Source of the DNA: Vibrio ziniensis
GTDB taxonomy: Bacteria > Pseudomonadota > Gammaproteobacteria > Enterobacterales > Vibrionaceae
DNA: 64,000 bases
Assembly: GCF_011064285.1 (NCBI RefSeq)
Contig: NZ_CP049332.1
Span: 1,302,001-1,366,000, forward strand
Direction: 5' to 3'
Each line of letters begins with the position of its first letter. Within the stretch, counting starts at the first letter, position 1. Positions 1 to 8,902 of this stretch are shown here, one piece after another. The notes under the pieces are model-generated. The model saw nothing but the letters and a program-made list of their open reading frames with translations, did no database searches and was not told the origin of the DNA. The translations under genes and the position numbers were made by a program.

Positions 1-418
1 TGCCTTTTTCAATTTTACACAATGCTTGATAGGCTTTACTTGCGGTTTCAACACGTGCACGTTTTGGTTGAACGCGTACTGATTGATAACCCGCCAGCTT
101 TCCATTTTCATAGATAGGCGTTACATAAGCATCAACCCAATAGTGACCGTTGGTCTTGGTACGATTCTTAACAATTCCACGCCAAGGGTGACCTTTTTTT
201 AGATGGCTCCACATATCTGCAAACGCCGCTTTAGGCATGTCAGGGTGGCGAACAATATTATGGTTCTGCCCCAATAACTCACTTTCTGCAAACCCTGCAA
301 TTCGACAGAAGGTTTCATTACAGTAAGTAATTACGCCCTTTAGATCTGTGGTAGAAACTAGCTGATCTGTCTTTCCGACTGGAACCTCCAGATCTGAGGC
401 AACTTGATGAACTGACAT
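1..418 (-). CDS. PAS-domain chemotaxis (Aer-like) protein, N-terminal part
   Basis: The reverse strand reads open from an ATG at 418 to the window edge, giving the first 139 residues of a larger protein. They form a single PAS domain of the Aer type: a TDLKGVITYCN start, a NIVRHPDMP segment at about residues 55-63 and a WRGIVKNR segment typical of redox- or energy-sensing chemotaxis receptors. In that family the PAS domain binds FAD and is followed by a HAMP-less or HAMP-containing MCP signalling domain, which would lie outside the window. No membrane segment precedes the PAS domain, so sensing would be cytoplasmic. The family assignment is firm for PAS; that it ends in an MCP domain is inference from this PAS subtype. 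Confidence 0.8.
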   Translation of the reverse strand, partial: MSVHQVASDLEVPVGKTDQLVSTTDLKGVITYCNETFCRIAGFAESELLGQNHNIVRHPDMPKAAFADMWSHLKKGHPWRGIVKNRTKTNGHYWVDAYVTPIYENGKLAGYQSVRVQPKRARVETASKAYQALCKIEKG

Positions 419-554
419 ACTTCTCTATTTCTTATAAGTTATAATTCGCGTGAAAATTTACACAAAGGTTACTAATGTTTCAAAATTATTATCGCAATTT
501 GATCGATAAGTGAGAGAGCTATCAATTTCCTTGGTAACGCTGCGGGTATTAAAC

Positions 555-582
555 AACTATCCCAGCCAAAACTGGGATAGTT
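555..582 (-). terminator. Perfect 11-bp hairpin downstream of the OmpA lipoprotein gene
   Basis: AACTATCCCAG and its exact complement flank a 6-nt loop, 42 nt past the stop of the minus-strand OmpA gene. The T-run that follows on the minus strand is short (GTTTAAT), so it is a modest terminator. Confidence 0.6.
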
Positions 583-623
583 AAATGAACATTGCATGAT
601 AAATATGTCGGATCTTCAATCAA

Positions 624-1238
624 CTAATCGTTTAAAACGATAAGCAATAGTTCTACCCTACGGTTGCATGCCCGCCCTGCTGTAGTGCGGTTTGAACAAG
701 CCGGAATGTACTCACCATAACCGCGTGTATAGATAGAACCTTCAGACACATTATTTTTAACTAACGTATTTTTGACCATATCTGCACGCCTTACCGATAA
801 GGAATCATTAAACATAGACTGACCTACAGTGTCTGTGTGCCCATCAATCACCACGTCAATACCTCGTTGTTGCGATAGAAAGCCACTCATCACCGATAAC
901 CAGTAGTAAGACGCTTGAGAAAGCTGCGCAGATCCTGTTTCGAACTGAATAGAATCCTTTAGACGCACCATAACATGGCTACCTGGTAGCACCTCGTAAT
1001 CGATGCGGTTATGTAACAAAAATTGTTGTAGAGCTTGATAACTACTCGTACGAACTTGTCCCAAGGGACCGCGCACACCAGAATTAGCGTTAGATGGTGG
1101 TACTGACCAATCTGGGTTACGAACTTCTGTCTCGCCTTTTGGTGCAGCATCTAATAATTTGTTGCTGTTCATGCGATCGTTTTGCATGGAGCTACAACCA
1201 ACCAAAAACAGCACTAGAGGGAAAACTAAAAATTTCAT
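624..1238 (-). CDS. OmpA-family outer-membrane lipoprotein
   Basis: A 204-residue envelope protein. The N-terminus is a lipoprotein signal with the lipobox LVGC, the cysteine being about residue 15, so the mature protein is lipid-anchored, with no Asp at +2 and hence probably in the outer membrane. The C-terminal half is an OmpA domain that binds peptidoglycan: the DGHTDTVGQ motif, the NDSLSVRRAD helix and the closing NRRVELLL are all present. Two cysteines (in PACSNRTT and RACNRRV) frame the loop before the last strand, as in many OmpA-like proteins, and could form a disulfide. No porin-like beta-barrel precedes the domain. It is a single gene with its own hairpin downstream. The specific role (envelope tethering or motility-related) cannot be told. 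Confidence 0.85.
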   Translation of the reverse strand: MKFLVFPLVLFLVGCSSMQNDRMNSNKLLDAAPKGETEVRNPDWSVPPSNANSGVRGPLGQVRTSSYQALQQFLLHNRIDYEVLPGSHVMVRLKDSIQFETGSAQLSQASYYWLSVMSGFLSQQRGIDVVIDGHTDTVGQSMFNDSLSVRRADMVKNTLVKNNVSEGSIYTRGYGEYIPACSNRTTAGRACNRRVELLLIVLND

Positions 1239-1390
1239 CGATTACATGACCCTTATATCTATCTACTTACTTTTATCGGCCCGAACGCTAAAACTTTATA
1301 GAAAATTGCTAACAAATTACTTATCCGTAGTTTGCCTCACATCGTTATGCCGTTAGAATCTAACTTAGTTAATTTGAAGGTGAATCTCCT

Positions 1391-2017
1391 ATGAAAAAAT
1401 TGCTCACTGGTTTCATAAATCTGTTTACATTGGTGTTTATTCTCGCTGGCTGTAGTGACAATTCAACACCTGTTGAAGGTGAACAATATCAATTATTGCC
1501 AGCTAACCTTTCTACCTATCGCTTAGCACCAGTCACTGAAATTTTTTCTCTCACTTGTGGCCATTGCCGAAAAATGGAAAGCATTATTCCCGAACTGGAA
1601 AATCTGACGAGTGAGCATTTTGGTAAACTGCACGTAACGTTTAATGAAGGTGCAAAAATCGGTGCCATGATTTACTACACAGCAGTAATGCAATTAGGTA
1701 ACATTCCCGATGCAGCAATGATGGAAGAACTATTTGCAGCGGTGCAAATGGGCGAAGGTTCAACACTAACGGATCGCCAAGCTGCGATTGAAAAAGCGTT
1801 TACAGACAGAAATCTAGCTACTCCTTATCATTTAACTCAAGAGCAACAAAGCAAAGTTCTTGGCATGATTCAAACAGCTAATAAAGTTTCCCAGGATGGC
1901 GAAATAAAAGCGGTTCCGACTTTTGTTGTGAAAGGCAAATATCAAGTCATCACCAGTGGTCACAAAGATGTGGAAGGCATCGCCAAAACCATCAGCTACT
2001 TATTAACTCAACCATAA
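1391..2017 (+). CDS. DsbA-family thiol:disulfide interchange lipoprotein
   Basis: A 208-residue periplasmic thioredoxin-fold protein. A lipoprotein signal ends in LAGC (cysteine at about residue 21). The active site CGHC sits in SLTCGHCRKME, and the AVPTFVV segment near residue 177 supplies the cis-proline loop. The alpha-helical insert between them matches the DsbA rather than the thioredoxin layout. DsbA-family enzymes oxidise or shuffle disulfides of exported proteins; the lipid anchor means it would act at a membrane. The gene is 12 nt upstream of an FKBP-type prolyl isomerase and probably shares its transcript, a sensible pairing of two periplasmic folding factors. Its redox partner is not in the window. 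The start ATG follows GAAGGTGAATCTCCT, an acceptable ribosome site. Confidence 0.85.
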   Translation: MKKLLTGFINLFTLVFILAGCSDNSTPVEGEQYQLLPANLSTYRLAPVTEIFSLTCGHCRKMESIIPELENLTSEHFGKLHVTFNEGAKIGAMIYYTAVMQLGNIPDAAMMEELFAAVQMGEGSTLTDRQAAIEKAFTDRNLATPYHLTQEQQSKVLGMIQTANKVSQDGEIKAVPTFVVKGKYQVITSGHKDVEGIAKTISYLLTQP

Positions 2018-2028
2018 GAAACATAACC

Positions 2029-2502
2029 ATGTATAAAATTGTTTTCCCTATCGTCATATTTGTACTCGCAGCATTTTTTGTATATCGCACTTGGACAAAC
2101 CATAAAGCGGGTGAAGCGCAACTTGCTGCTAGTCAGGCGTTCTTAACTGAAAACGCAACCAAGCCGGGCGTTCAAACTACTGAAAGCGGTTTGCAATACC
2201 TTGTGCTAGCAGAAGGCACTGGTACTGTTCATCCAAAAGCAAACAGTAAGGTAACCGTTCACTATGAAGGTAAATTGCTGGATGGCACTATTTTCGACAG
2301 CTCATATCAACGTAACGAACCTATTGCATTTGGTTTAAATCAAGTTATCAAAGGTTGGCAAGAAGGTGTTCAGTTGATGGTTGAAGGGCAAAAAATGCGT
2401 CTTTTTATCCCAGCAAACTTAGGCTACGGTAAAAGTGGTACTGGCCCTATTCCACCGTCAGCAACACTAATTTTTGACGTAGAGTTGATTGCAATTAATT
2501 AA
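2029..2502 (+). CDS. FKBP-type peptidyl-prolyl cis-trans isomerase, membrane-anchored
   Basis: A 157-residue protein with an uncleaved or signal-anchor hydrophobic segment at residues 4-19 and a C-terminal FKBP domain from about residue 52. The domain has the hallmark VTVHYEGKLLDGTIFDSS, the IKGWQEGVQLM segment and LGYGKSGTGPIPPSATLIFDVEL, which provide the hydrophobic pocket including the conserved Trp. Members isomerise X-Pro bonds. Orientation predicts a periplasmic catalytic domain. It lies directly after the DsbA-like lipoprotein gene and before a strong bidirectional terminator, so the two appear to form a small folding-factor operon. It is shorter than FkpA/FklB because it lacks their N-terminal dimerisation domain. 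Confidence 0.88.
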   Translation: MYKIVFPIVIFVLAAFFVYRTWTNHKAGEAQLAASQAFLTENATKPGVQTTESGLQYLVLAEGTGTVHPKANSKVTVHYEGKLLDGTIFDSSYQRNEPIAFGLNQVIKGWQEGVQLMVEGQKMRLFIPANLGYGKSGTGPIPPSATLIFDVELIAIN

Positions 2503-2543
2503 TCCCACACTGAATTTAACGAGCATCAACGTTTGTGAATGAC

Positions 2544-2575
2544 AAAAAGAGCCGCATATAGATGCGGCTCTTTTT
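2544..2575. terminator. Bidirectional rho-independent terminator
   Basis: GAGCCGCAT pairs with ATGCGGCTC across a 4-nt loop, with A5 before and T5 after the stem. It serves the FKBP gene on the plus strand and the convergent HAD gene on the minus strand. Confidence 0.9.
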
Positions 2576-2599
2576 ATTACGAAGACGATTAAAATAAAA

Positions 2600-3202
2600 C
2601 TAAGCTTGATATGGGAAGAACTGTAAACCTTGCTCAGTCACCATAATGCAATCCATACCACCGGCGTGTGCTGCTTGCTTTCCAAGCTCTGTATCCTCAA
2701 ACACAACACAATCTTGAGGCTCAAGCCCCAACAATTCACATGCAGTCAGGAATGTTTGCGGGTGCGGTTTGTGGTTTTCAACGTCTGTCGCAGTCACTAA
2801 CGCATCTAACTTATCAAGCATATTTACTCGAGTAAGCAGTTTAATAGCACTCACGCGCTGGCTACCTGTACCGACAGCTAGCTTTTTCTTACCTAAGTTA
2901 GCTTCCAGCACATCAACCGTATCCGCTATCAGCTCACCGCTTTCATCAATTTGACTGAATGCACCCATTTTATAGTCCGATACTTCTTTCGCATCGAGTT
3001 CAATACCGTACGCTTTACTAATCTCAACAGCGATTTTAATACTCGGCATGCCCCCCATACTTTGCAACCATTTGCCGTCGAATGGGAAACCAAACTTCTC
3101 TGCGGTAACACGCCAAGCATCAACATGTGCAGGCATGGTATCAATAAGGGTACCATCCATATCGAAAATCAACCCTTTATACTTACTGACATCTATAGTC
3201 AT
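2600..3202 (-). CDS. yqaB: HAD-family sugar-phosphate phosphatase (YqaB-like)
   Basis: A 200-residue haloacid-dehalogenase hydrolase of the beta-phosphoglucomutase subgroup. Motif I is [10 protein letters not shown] (nucleophile and acid/base Asp at about residues 14 and 16), motif II is the GTGSQR Ser/Thr region, motif III the Lys in NHKPHP, and motif IV the acidic VFEDTELGK. The helical cap lies between motifs I and II. The length and the sequence pattern match the YqaB fructose-1-phosphate/6-phosphogluconate phosphatase group, soluble and cytoplasmic. Substrate specificity cannot be proven from sequence; related HADs act on other hexose phosphates. It is monocistronic, with CAGGAG upstream of the start. 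Confidence 0.8.
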   Translation of the reverse strand: MTIDVSKYKGLIFDMDGTLIDTMPAHVDAWRVTAEKFGFPFDGKWLQSMGGMPSIKIAVEISKAYGIELDAKEVSDYKMGAFSQIDESGELIADTVDVLEANLGKKKLAVGTGSQRVSAIKLLTRVNMLDKLDALVTATDVENHKPHPQTFLTACELLGLEPQDCVVFEDTELGKQAAHAGGMDCIMVTEQGLQFFPYQA

Positions 3203-3342
3203 CCGACCATGGCTCCTGTCATAAAAGTTTAATAATTGTAAGGCATATATTAGCCGACACTAACATTAGGGGGAAATTAGCCCCTATTCTCACGACGATA
3301 ATAACAAAAATATCTATAAACGTTTTAAATCAAGGTAATCAT

Positions 3343-5106
3343 ATGAATATTAAACAAAAGCTGTATTCATTAGGTGTTATTGCTGTCTTGGGCATCATTA
3401 CCCTTCTTATAAGTTCAAACTATTTCGCTAGTACCACTAGAGAATTAACTCATGCCATCACATTAGTCGACAAGCTCGAAATCCGATTACTCAATTTGCG
3501 CCGCAATGAAAAAGATTTTTTGCTGCGTAGTAGTACAAGTTACCTCGATACCTTCAAAAAGAACAGTGAACTCTTTTTGACTTTAGAATCTGAACTATCG
3601 CCAATTCTGTCTTCAAATCAGCTTGGTTCATCAGCAGACCTTCGTAACGACCTTCTGTCTTATAAGAATGGTTTTGAAGAATTGGTTGCTGCTTATGTTC
3701 AGTTAGGTTTGGATAAAGAGTCGGGTCTATTTAAACGTTACTACTTACTCCATAGTCAAGCCTTCAACAATGCAGACAAAGTAGGTCAACTTGAATTGAT
3801 CCAATTTGATAAAAACGTTGTGTCTGGTTCACTCAATGTAGAAGGCGAGATAGCATCGATGTCTGAGCTGATTGCAGCAGCGAAAGCTGTTACGCTACAA
3901 GAGCAGAAAATTGGCTTGAAATACAATGAAGGTTTACTGGGCAACACCCGCGATCTTTCGCATAATGTAGAAGAACAATTTAAAACATTTTCCGAAACAT
4001 TAAGTAAAGAAGTTGATAACCGCCGCGCTGAAATCTCAATGATTGAAAACAGCATTACGGTGTTTGTGATCATTGTCATTGTCGCGCTTATCTTCCAAAT
4101 TAGCCGCACCATCAACATCCGAGTTAACCGTATGTTGACTGTAATTCACAATATTTCGGACACCAACAACATTGGTTTACGCTCAGACATCACAGGTAAA
4201 GATGAACTTGCTTCGGTGAGCCAATACTTCAATAAACTGCTAGACAAGTTCGAAACTCTGATTTCTGGATCTCAGGCAAAATCGAATCAGCTATCAGTAA
4301 GTACCGCCGCCATGCACAATGAGCTTGAGGACGTACTCCGTCACTTTAATGCTCAAGCAGAACACACATCAATGATGGCTACATCTGTACAGGAAATGGT
4401 ATCTGCGATCAGCGAAATATCTGAGAGCACCAGTGTTGCGGTAGAAGGTGTTCAACAAGCGTCTCACAACGCTGAAAACGGCCGCCAAGTTGTAGAATCC
4501 ACAGTGAACAACATTGAGCAGCTTTCCAAAACTTTAGACTCAAGCCAAAACTCGATCGCCTCTTTGAACAACCATGTTGAGAAAATTGGAGGCACCGTTA
4601 ACATCATTCAAGGTATCGCAGAGCAAACTAACCTACTAGCACTGAACGCCGCTATTGAAGCGGCTCGTGCGGGTGAACAAGGCCGAGGATTTGCGGTTGT
4701 AGCAGATGAAGTTCGATCACTAGCAACAAGAACACATCAATCGACAGAAGAGATCACCAAGGTTGTAGCGGCTATTCAGCATCAAATGAGTCAGGTTGTA
4801 AAAGATATTGAACAATGTAACGCTCAAAGCCAAGAGACACTGATGGATTCTCGCCAACTCGATGAAAGCTTGAGCCTTATTCTTTCAGATATGAGTAATA
4901 TTCAAGCAAACTCTGAACGTATCGCTTCTGCTATCGAAGAACAAGGTATTGTGATGAACCAGGTCAGCGAGTCGATTACAGAGCTGAACTCTATTTCTGA
5001 AGACAATATGCGCTCTGCTCAGCAAGTAATGTCAGAAGTGGATATCGTGTCGCAACAAGCGAAAGATATGGACAGAGCAGTTTCGGAATTCACCACTAAG
5101 CGATGA
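3343..5106 (+). CDS. Methyl-accepting chemotaxis protein
   Basis: A 587-residue transmembrane chemoreceptor. Transmembrane helix 1 spans about residues 8-29; a helical periplasmic ligand domain of about 200 residues follows, beginning with a [12 protein letters not shown] segment typical of HBM/4HB-like helical sensor domains. Transmembrane helix 2 is near residues 234-254. A HAMP domain follows and then the long cytoplasmic coiled coil, whose hairpin tip is the highly conserved [20 protein letters not shown] segment that contacts CheA and CheW. No C-terminal CheR-tethering pentapeptide is present; the protein ends FTTKR. The ligand is unknown. The gene stands alone with a terminator immediately downstream. 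Confidence 0.92.
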   Translation: MNIKQKLYSLGVIAVLGIITLLISSNYFASTTRELTHAITLVDKLEIRLLNLRRNEKDFLLRSSTSYLDTFKKNSELFLTLESELSPILSSNQLGSSADLRNDLLSYKNGFEELVAAYVQLGLDKESGLFKRYYLLHSQAFNNADKVGQLELIQFDKNVVSGSLNVEGEIASMSELIAAAKAVTLQEQKIGLKYNEGLLGNTRDLSHNVEEQFKTFSETLSKEVDNRRAEISMIENSITVFVIIVIVALIFQISRTINIRVNRMLTVIHNISDTNNIGLRSDITGKDELASVSQYFNKLLDKFETLISGSQAKSNQLSVSTAAMHNELEDVLRHFNAQAEHTSMMATSVQEMVSAISEISESTSVAVEGVQQASHNAENGRQVVESTVNNIEQLSKTLDSSQNSIASLNNHVEKIGGTVNIIQGIAEQTNLLALNAAIEAARAGEQGRGFAVVADEVRSLATRTHQSTEEITKVVAAIQHQMSQVVKDIEQCNAQSQETLMDSRQLDESLSLILSDMSNIQANSERIASAIEEQGIVMNQVSESITELNSISEDNMRSAQQVMSEVDIVSQQAKDMDRAVSEFTTKR

Positions 5107-5140
5107 TACAAACTTAGAACAAGTATCACTAGAGCCAACA

Positions 5141-5166
5141 AAGCCCAGTATTCACTGGGCTTTTGT
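5141..5166 (+). terminator. Rho-independent terminator after the chemoreceptor
   Basis: AAGCCCAGT pairs with ACTGGGCTT across ATTC and runs into TTTTGTTG. Flanking CAACA and TGTTG extend the stem, so it may also act on the opposite strand for the convergent acetyltransferase gene. Confidence 0.88.
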
Positions 5167-5195
5167 TGTAACTAGACGATCCAAATACTCGCTTG

Positions 5196-5726
5196 CTAAT
5201 CAATAGATGCCAGCATCAATTTTGGGGTTTTCCATGCATAAACAAATTCTGGAACTTCACTGCCACATGGCGCTTTCCATAGTTGCTCAACTTGGTGCTC
5301 TCCACCTATGTGGTCGTAAAAATCAATAGCCTGTCTATTTTGCTCCAACACTTCTAGGTATACCCCATTGTTTGGAAAGTAGTGTTCGATCCACTGAACC
5401 ATTTCTCGAATCAGCATCTTACCCAAACCATAACCTCGATATTCTGGATCAATATGCAGTGACTCAATGATACTACCACGTTCAAAATCATGATTACCAA
5501 ACGCACAAATGAACCCCAGTAACTTCTCTTCTTTTTCTAACAATAATATGTGTTGATTAAAAGGAGGGTTAGTAAGGCGTGTTTGCCAAATCACAAGTCG
5601 ATCGGGTAATGCTTCGTTATCGAGATAATCTTGTTTGAGTAAGCCTTGGTAATGAGTTTTCCAACTACGAACGTGAAGATCAGCAATCGCCTCAAAATCA
5701 CTATATTCCGCTATTCTAATTTCCAT
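5196..5726 (-). CDS. GNAT-family N-acetyltransferase
   Basis: A 176-residue cytoplasmic GNAT protein. The acetyl-CoA pyrophosphate-binding motif A is visible as LHIDPEYRGYGLGKMLI (RGYGLG loop, about residues 96-102), preceded by the beta-strand LLGFICAFG and followed by motif B around VYLEVLEQNRQAIDFYDHIGG. The acceptor is unknown; GNATs of this size acetylate small amines, antibiotics or protein N-termini. It is a single gene convergent with the chemoreceptor. Confidence 0.85.
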   Translation of the reverse strand: MEIRIAEYSDFEAIADLHVRSWKTHYQGLLKQDYLDNEALPDRLVIWQTRLTNPPFNQHILLLEKEEKLLGFICAFGNHDFERGSIIESLHIDPEYRGYGLGKMLIREMVQWIEHYFPNNGVYLEVLEQNRQAIDFYDHIGGEHQVEQLWKAPCGSEVPEFVYAWKTPKLMLASID

Positions 5727-5890
5727 TTAATAGTCCTTATAACTTCCTGTAAGGATTTCTAGTACCCATTCATACTATTCAATTAGGATGGAAAAGCAAA
5801 ACATACTGGTCACAATTTTGCTAAAGTTATTTGACTTACACGTGTGCGCTGATAATCTAGCGCACACATGTAAGCCCAAAGGACTTTATC

Positions 5891-7012
5891 ATGACAACTA
5901 AGCCGCCACTCATATGGCTAAATGTCGCAATTTTTTCACTCAGTTTTATTCTGGCTACGGTCGTTACACCATGGTTTGGTTGGTATGTTGGCTTCGGTGC
6001 CGAGCACTGGATTTGGCTGATCGTTTGTTTTTCATTCTGTAACCTGTCGATCACTATGGGGTATCACCGCCTATGGTCTCATAAGACATTTGAAGCACAC
6101 TGGTTAGTACGTTTACTGTGTGCGTTAGGTGGTGCTTTTGCGCTGCAAAATAGCGCTCTTCATTGGTCTTCTGATCATCGTGTACACCACAAATTTGTCG
6201 ACCAAAATGACAAGGACCCATACTCAGCGAAAAGAGGTTTTTGGTATTCGCATATCGGATGGATGCTTCGTCACTACAATCAAGCGGTTTACCACGACTA
6301 CAATAACTGCCGTGATTTACAAAAAGACGCGATTGTCATGTGGCAACATAGCTACTATGTGCCGCTTGCCATAGCAATGAACGTAGGAGTGCCACTACTA
6401 CTCGGCGTTATCTATGATGATATTATTGGTATGTTATTAATGATTGGCGCAGTGCGATTGGTGCTTAACCATCACACCACATTCTTCATTAACTCATTGG
6501 CGCATATATGGGGAACGCAGCCATATACCAATAAAAATACCGCTCGCGACAACGGATTGTTGGCATTCTTCACCTTTGGTGAAGGCTACCACAACTATCA
6601 CCATATATTCGAAAACGATTACCGTAACGGCATTTACTGGTGGCAGTATGACCCAACGAAATGGCTAATAAAGGCATGTTCTTGGATTGGTCTGACTAAG
6701 AAACTACGTAAAGCGCCTTCACTGAAAATAGAGAAAGCTCGTGCACAAATGGCACTGGTTTATGTGCAAAGTCGCATACTGTCTTTGCCAAACCACCTGA
6801 TATTGATGAACAACTTCCAACAGGAGTTTGATGCATTCATCAGCGAGCTGCATAACTACTACGACATTAAGAAACAGCTTCTCGAAAGTAAGAAGAATCA
6901 GGCTATTAAGAAATACGAACGTTCGTTACTTAACATTCGATATGATCAGGTGAAGCTTGATTTTCTCGAAAAAAGAGACCGTTGGGACAGAATAGTCTCA
7001 CAATATGCATAA
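5891..7012 (+). CDS. Acyl-CoA/acyl-lipid fatty acid desaturase
   Basis: A 373-residue integral membrane di-iron desaturase. The three histidine boxes are present: HRLWSH (about residues 57-62), HRVHH (about 97-101) and HNYHH (about 236-240), with the expected spacing around two pairs of hydrophobic helices (residues 10-55 and about 150-185). These coordinate the di-iron centre that introduces a cis double bond, usually delta-9, into acyl chains using O2 and reduced ferredoxin or cytochrome b5. The C-terminal 100 residues are charged and helical beyond the usual catalytic core. In a marine gammaproteobacterium such an enzyme adjusts membrane fluidity. It is monocistronic; regiospecificity is inferred from the family. 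Confidence 0.88.
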   Translation: MTTKPPLIWLNVAIFSLSFILATVVTPWFGWYVGFGAEHWIWLIVCFSFCNLSITMGYHRLWSHKTFEAHWLVRLLCALGGAFALQNSALHWSSDHRVHHKFVDQNDKDPYSAKRGFWYSHIGWMLRHYNQAVYHDYNNCRDLQKDAIVMWQHSYYVPLAIAMNVGVPLLLGVIYDDIIGMLLMIGAVRLVLNHHTTFFINSLAHIWGTQPYTNKNTARDNGLLAFFTFGEGYHNYHHIFENDYRNGIYWWQYDPTKWLIKACSWIGLTKKLRKAPSLKIEKARAQMALVYVQSRILSLPNHLILMNNFQQEFDAFISELHNYYDIKKQLLESKKNQAIKKYERSLLNIRYDQVKLDFLEKRDRWDRIVSQYA

Positions 7013-7026
7013 ATCCCCTCTATCCT

Positions 7027-7060
7027 AGAAAAGTGGTGCATTAGTGCTACTTTTCTTTTC
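7027..7060 (+). terminator. Probable terminator after the desaturase gene
   Basis: AGAAAAGT pairs with ACTTTTCT around a 14-nt loop, followed by TTTTCC. The remainder of the 301-bp gap up to dcuC is AT-rich and holds the dcuC promoter; I see no other gene in it. Confidence 0.6.
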
Positions 7061-7186
7061 CTCCCTTCTATTATTAGAAAATCTTTTCTGAACAATTATA
7101 TTAACTAATGAATTAATGCACTATTATTATTCGGAATAATTAATTATAAAAAGCACAATACCCTATAAACGATAGTTGTATTTTTA

Positions 7187-7200
7187 TTGCTTTAGATCAT
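7187..7200 (+). promoter_or_regulatory. FNR-like box upstream of dcuC
   Basis: TTGCT-TTAG-ATCAT matches the FNR consensus TTGAT-N4-ATCAA at 8 of 10 positions. An extended -10-like TGCTACAGA lies at 7222-7230, placing the box centre near -42 relative to a start at about 7236, the class II position for FNR activation. This fits known anaerobic control of dcuC but is a prediction. Confidence 0.45.
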
Positions 7201-7313
7201 GCAAAACGCAAGTTGAACTCGTGCTACAGAGAAGTTTCCAGTAAATTCCCGTAACACTTTGCAACATTTATATTTAACTCTGCTCGCATCACTCTCATAG
7301 ATTGGAGACTACT

Positions 7314-8681
7314 ATGCTTGAACTTCTCATCGGGTTAGTTGTTACGATTGCTGTTGGATACCTGATCGTAAAAGGCTACAAAGCGGCTGGCGTACTACTT
7401 ACTGGCGGTCTAGTGCTACTGATACTAACCGGTATTATTGGTCATACCGTTTTACCTAAAGGTGTTACTTCAACTGGCAACATGTTTACAGATTCATTGG
7501 AATACGTGAAATACATGCTGCAAAACCGAGGCGGCGGCTTAGGTATGCAAATCATGCTGTTGTGTGGTTTTGCTTCTTACATGACTCACATCGGTGCGAA
7601 TAATGTTGTGGTGAAACAGTTTTCTAAACCACTCTCTTTTATTAAATCACCATACATTCTGCTTGTTTCTGCTTACATCGTCGCTTGTTTAATGTCCCTT
7701 GCCGTGAGCTCTGCAACGGGTCTAGGCGTACTATTAATGGCTACGCTCTTCCCAATGATGACGGCAATGGGTATCTCTCGTCCAGCAGCTGCAGCAGTAT
7801 GTGCTTCACCAGCTGCAATTATTCTGTCACCAACATCTGGTGACGTTGTCATCGCGGCTGAAAAATCTGGTTTGAGCCTTGATGTATTCGCAGTGCAAAC
7901 CGTTCTTCCAGTGTCTATTAGTGCAATCATAGTGATGGCTGTTACAACATATTTCTGGAACATGTACCTTGATAAGAAAGACAACACGCCAATGGAACGT
8001 GTTGATGTGTCGGAAATTGAAGTAAAAGCTCCGGCTTACTATTCAATTCTGCCGTTCCTTCCAATCATTGGTGTTTTCCTATTTAACGGTAAGACTATCG
8101 AAGGTTTATCACTCGATATCTATACCATCGTTGTGGCTTCAATCTTTGTTGGTGCTCTAGTTCATTACGTATCTCGTAAGTTTAACGGTAAAGAAGCGCT
8201 AGAAGATCTCGAGGTTTGTTACGATGGCATGGCTGAAGCTTTCAAAGGCGTAGTGATGCTATTAGTTGCTGCAGGCGTATTTGCTCAAGGTCTGATGTCG
8301 ATTGGAGCGATTGATAACCTACTTCATCTAGCAGAAACAGCAGGTGCAGGTGGCGTTGCTCTGATGCTGATCCTGACCGCTTTAACGGTGGCAGCATCTA
8401 TCGCTACTGGTTCAGGTAATGCTCCTTTCTATGCTTTCGTAGAACTAGCACCAACACTGGCTGCAAAACTGGGGCTTAACCCCGCTTTCTTGATTATCCC
8501 GATGCTACAAGCTTCAAACCTAGGTCGTACTATTTCTCCGGTTTCGGGAGTTATCGTTGCAACTTCTGGTATGGCACATTTAAGCCCATTTGAAGTGGTT
8601 AAGCGTACATTTTTACCAGTAATGACAGGCTTGCTTACAGTTATTTTAGGCACAACCGTTCTCGTCCCTATGATGGCTTAA
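7314..8681 (+). CDS. dcuC: Anaerobic C4-dicarboxylate transporter, DcuC family
   Basis: A 455-residue inner-membrane carrier with 11-12 predicted hydrophobic helices. The sequence matches DcuC: the N-terminal LLIGLVVTIAVGYLIVKGYKA, the VSSATGLGVLLMATLFPMM region, ASPAAIILSPTSGDVVIAAE and the late TGSGNAPFYAFVELAP and NLGRTISPVSGVIVA motifs. DcuC exports succinate and exchanges it for fumarate during anaerobic growth. An in-frame TTG lies four codons earlier, but GGAG at 7304-7307 is correctly spaced for the ATG at 7314, which I use. It sits just upstream of the nap genes with an FNR-like box, so the block looks like a shared anaerobic respiration region. Confidence 0.92.
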   Translation: MLELLIGLVVTIAVGYLIVKGYKAAGVLLTGGLVLLILTGIIGHTVLPKGVTSTGNMFTDSLEYVKYMLQNRGGGLGMQIMLLCGFASYMTHIGANNVVVKQFSKPLSFIKSPYILLVSAYIVACLMSLAVSSATGLGVLLMATLFPMMTAMGISRPAAAAVCASPAAIILSPTSGDVVIAAEKSGLSLDVFAVQTVLPVSISAIIVMAVTTYFWNMYLDKKDNTPMERVDVSEIEVKAPAYYSILPFLPIIGVFLFNGKTIEGLSLDIYTIVVASIFVGALVHYVSRKFNGKEALEDLEVCYDGMAEAFKGVVMLLVAAGVFAQGLMSIGAIDNLLHLAETAGAGGVALMLILTALTVAASIATGSGNAPFYAFVELAPTLAAKLGLNPAFLIIPMLQASNLGRTISPVSGVIVATSGMAHLSPFEVVKRTFLPVMTGLLTVILGTTVLVPMMA

Positions 8682-8703
8682 TGTCATTAAGAAAACTTAA
8701 AAT

Positions 8704-8732
8704 AAAGGTCAGCGATTTGCTGACCTTTTTGT
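8704..8732 (+). terminator. Rho-independent terminator after dcuC
   Basis: AAAGGTCAGC pairs with GCTGACCTTT over a GATTT loop, followed by TTTTTG. It separates dcuC from napGH. Confidence 0.92.
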
Positions 8733-8789
8733 TTTCGGCTTCTCCGTTACTCTTTTAAAGGCTTCAAATCCTGCTACAGCCACATTCAT

Positions 8790-8803
8790 TTGACCTGAAT
8801 CAA
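8790..8803 (+). promoter_or_regulatory. FNR box of the napGH promoter
   Basis: TTGAC-CTGA-ATCAA matches the FNR consensus at 9 of 10 positions. Its centre lies 28 bp upstream of the NarP-type site centre, nearly the same spacing as in front of napF (29 bp). Confidence 0.7.
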
Positions 8804-8816
8804 CGGATTGTTCGTA

Positions 8817-8832
8817 CACTACTTTGGAGGTA
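8817..8832 (+). promoter_or_regulatory. NarP-type 7-2-7 site and promoter of napGH
   Basis: CACTACT-TT-GGAGGTA is an inverted pair of NarL/NarP heptamers (5 of 7 and 6 of 7 matches to TACYYMT) with a 2-bp spacer. A -10 hexamer GATAAT at 8855-8860 would place this site near -42, as at the E. coli napF promoter. A start at about 8867 also excludes the GTG at 8861 as the napG start. Confidence 0.55.
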
Positions 8833-8902
8833 GCGACTATTTCTTATACCTACGGATAATGTGGTTATAATTTTAGTAGCTAATGTTATGCAAGGTTGGC
8901 GT

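Noticed and set aside
8861..8902. GTG start 14 codons upstream for NapG
   Set aside because: It overlaps the predicted -10 and start point and would bury the Tat motif; the ATG at 8903 matches the family.
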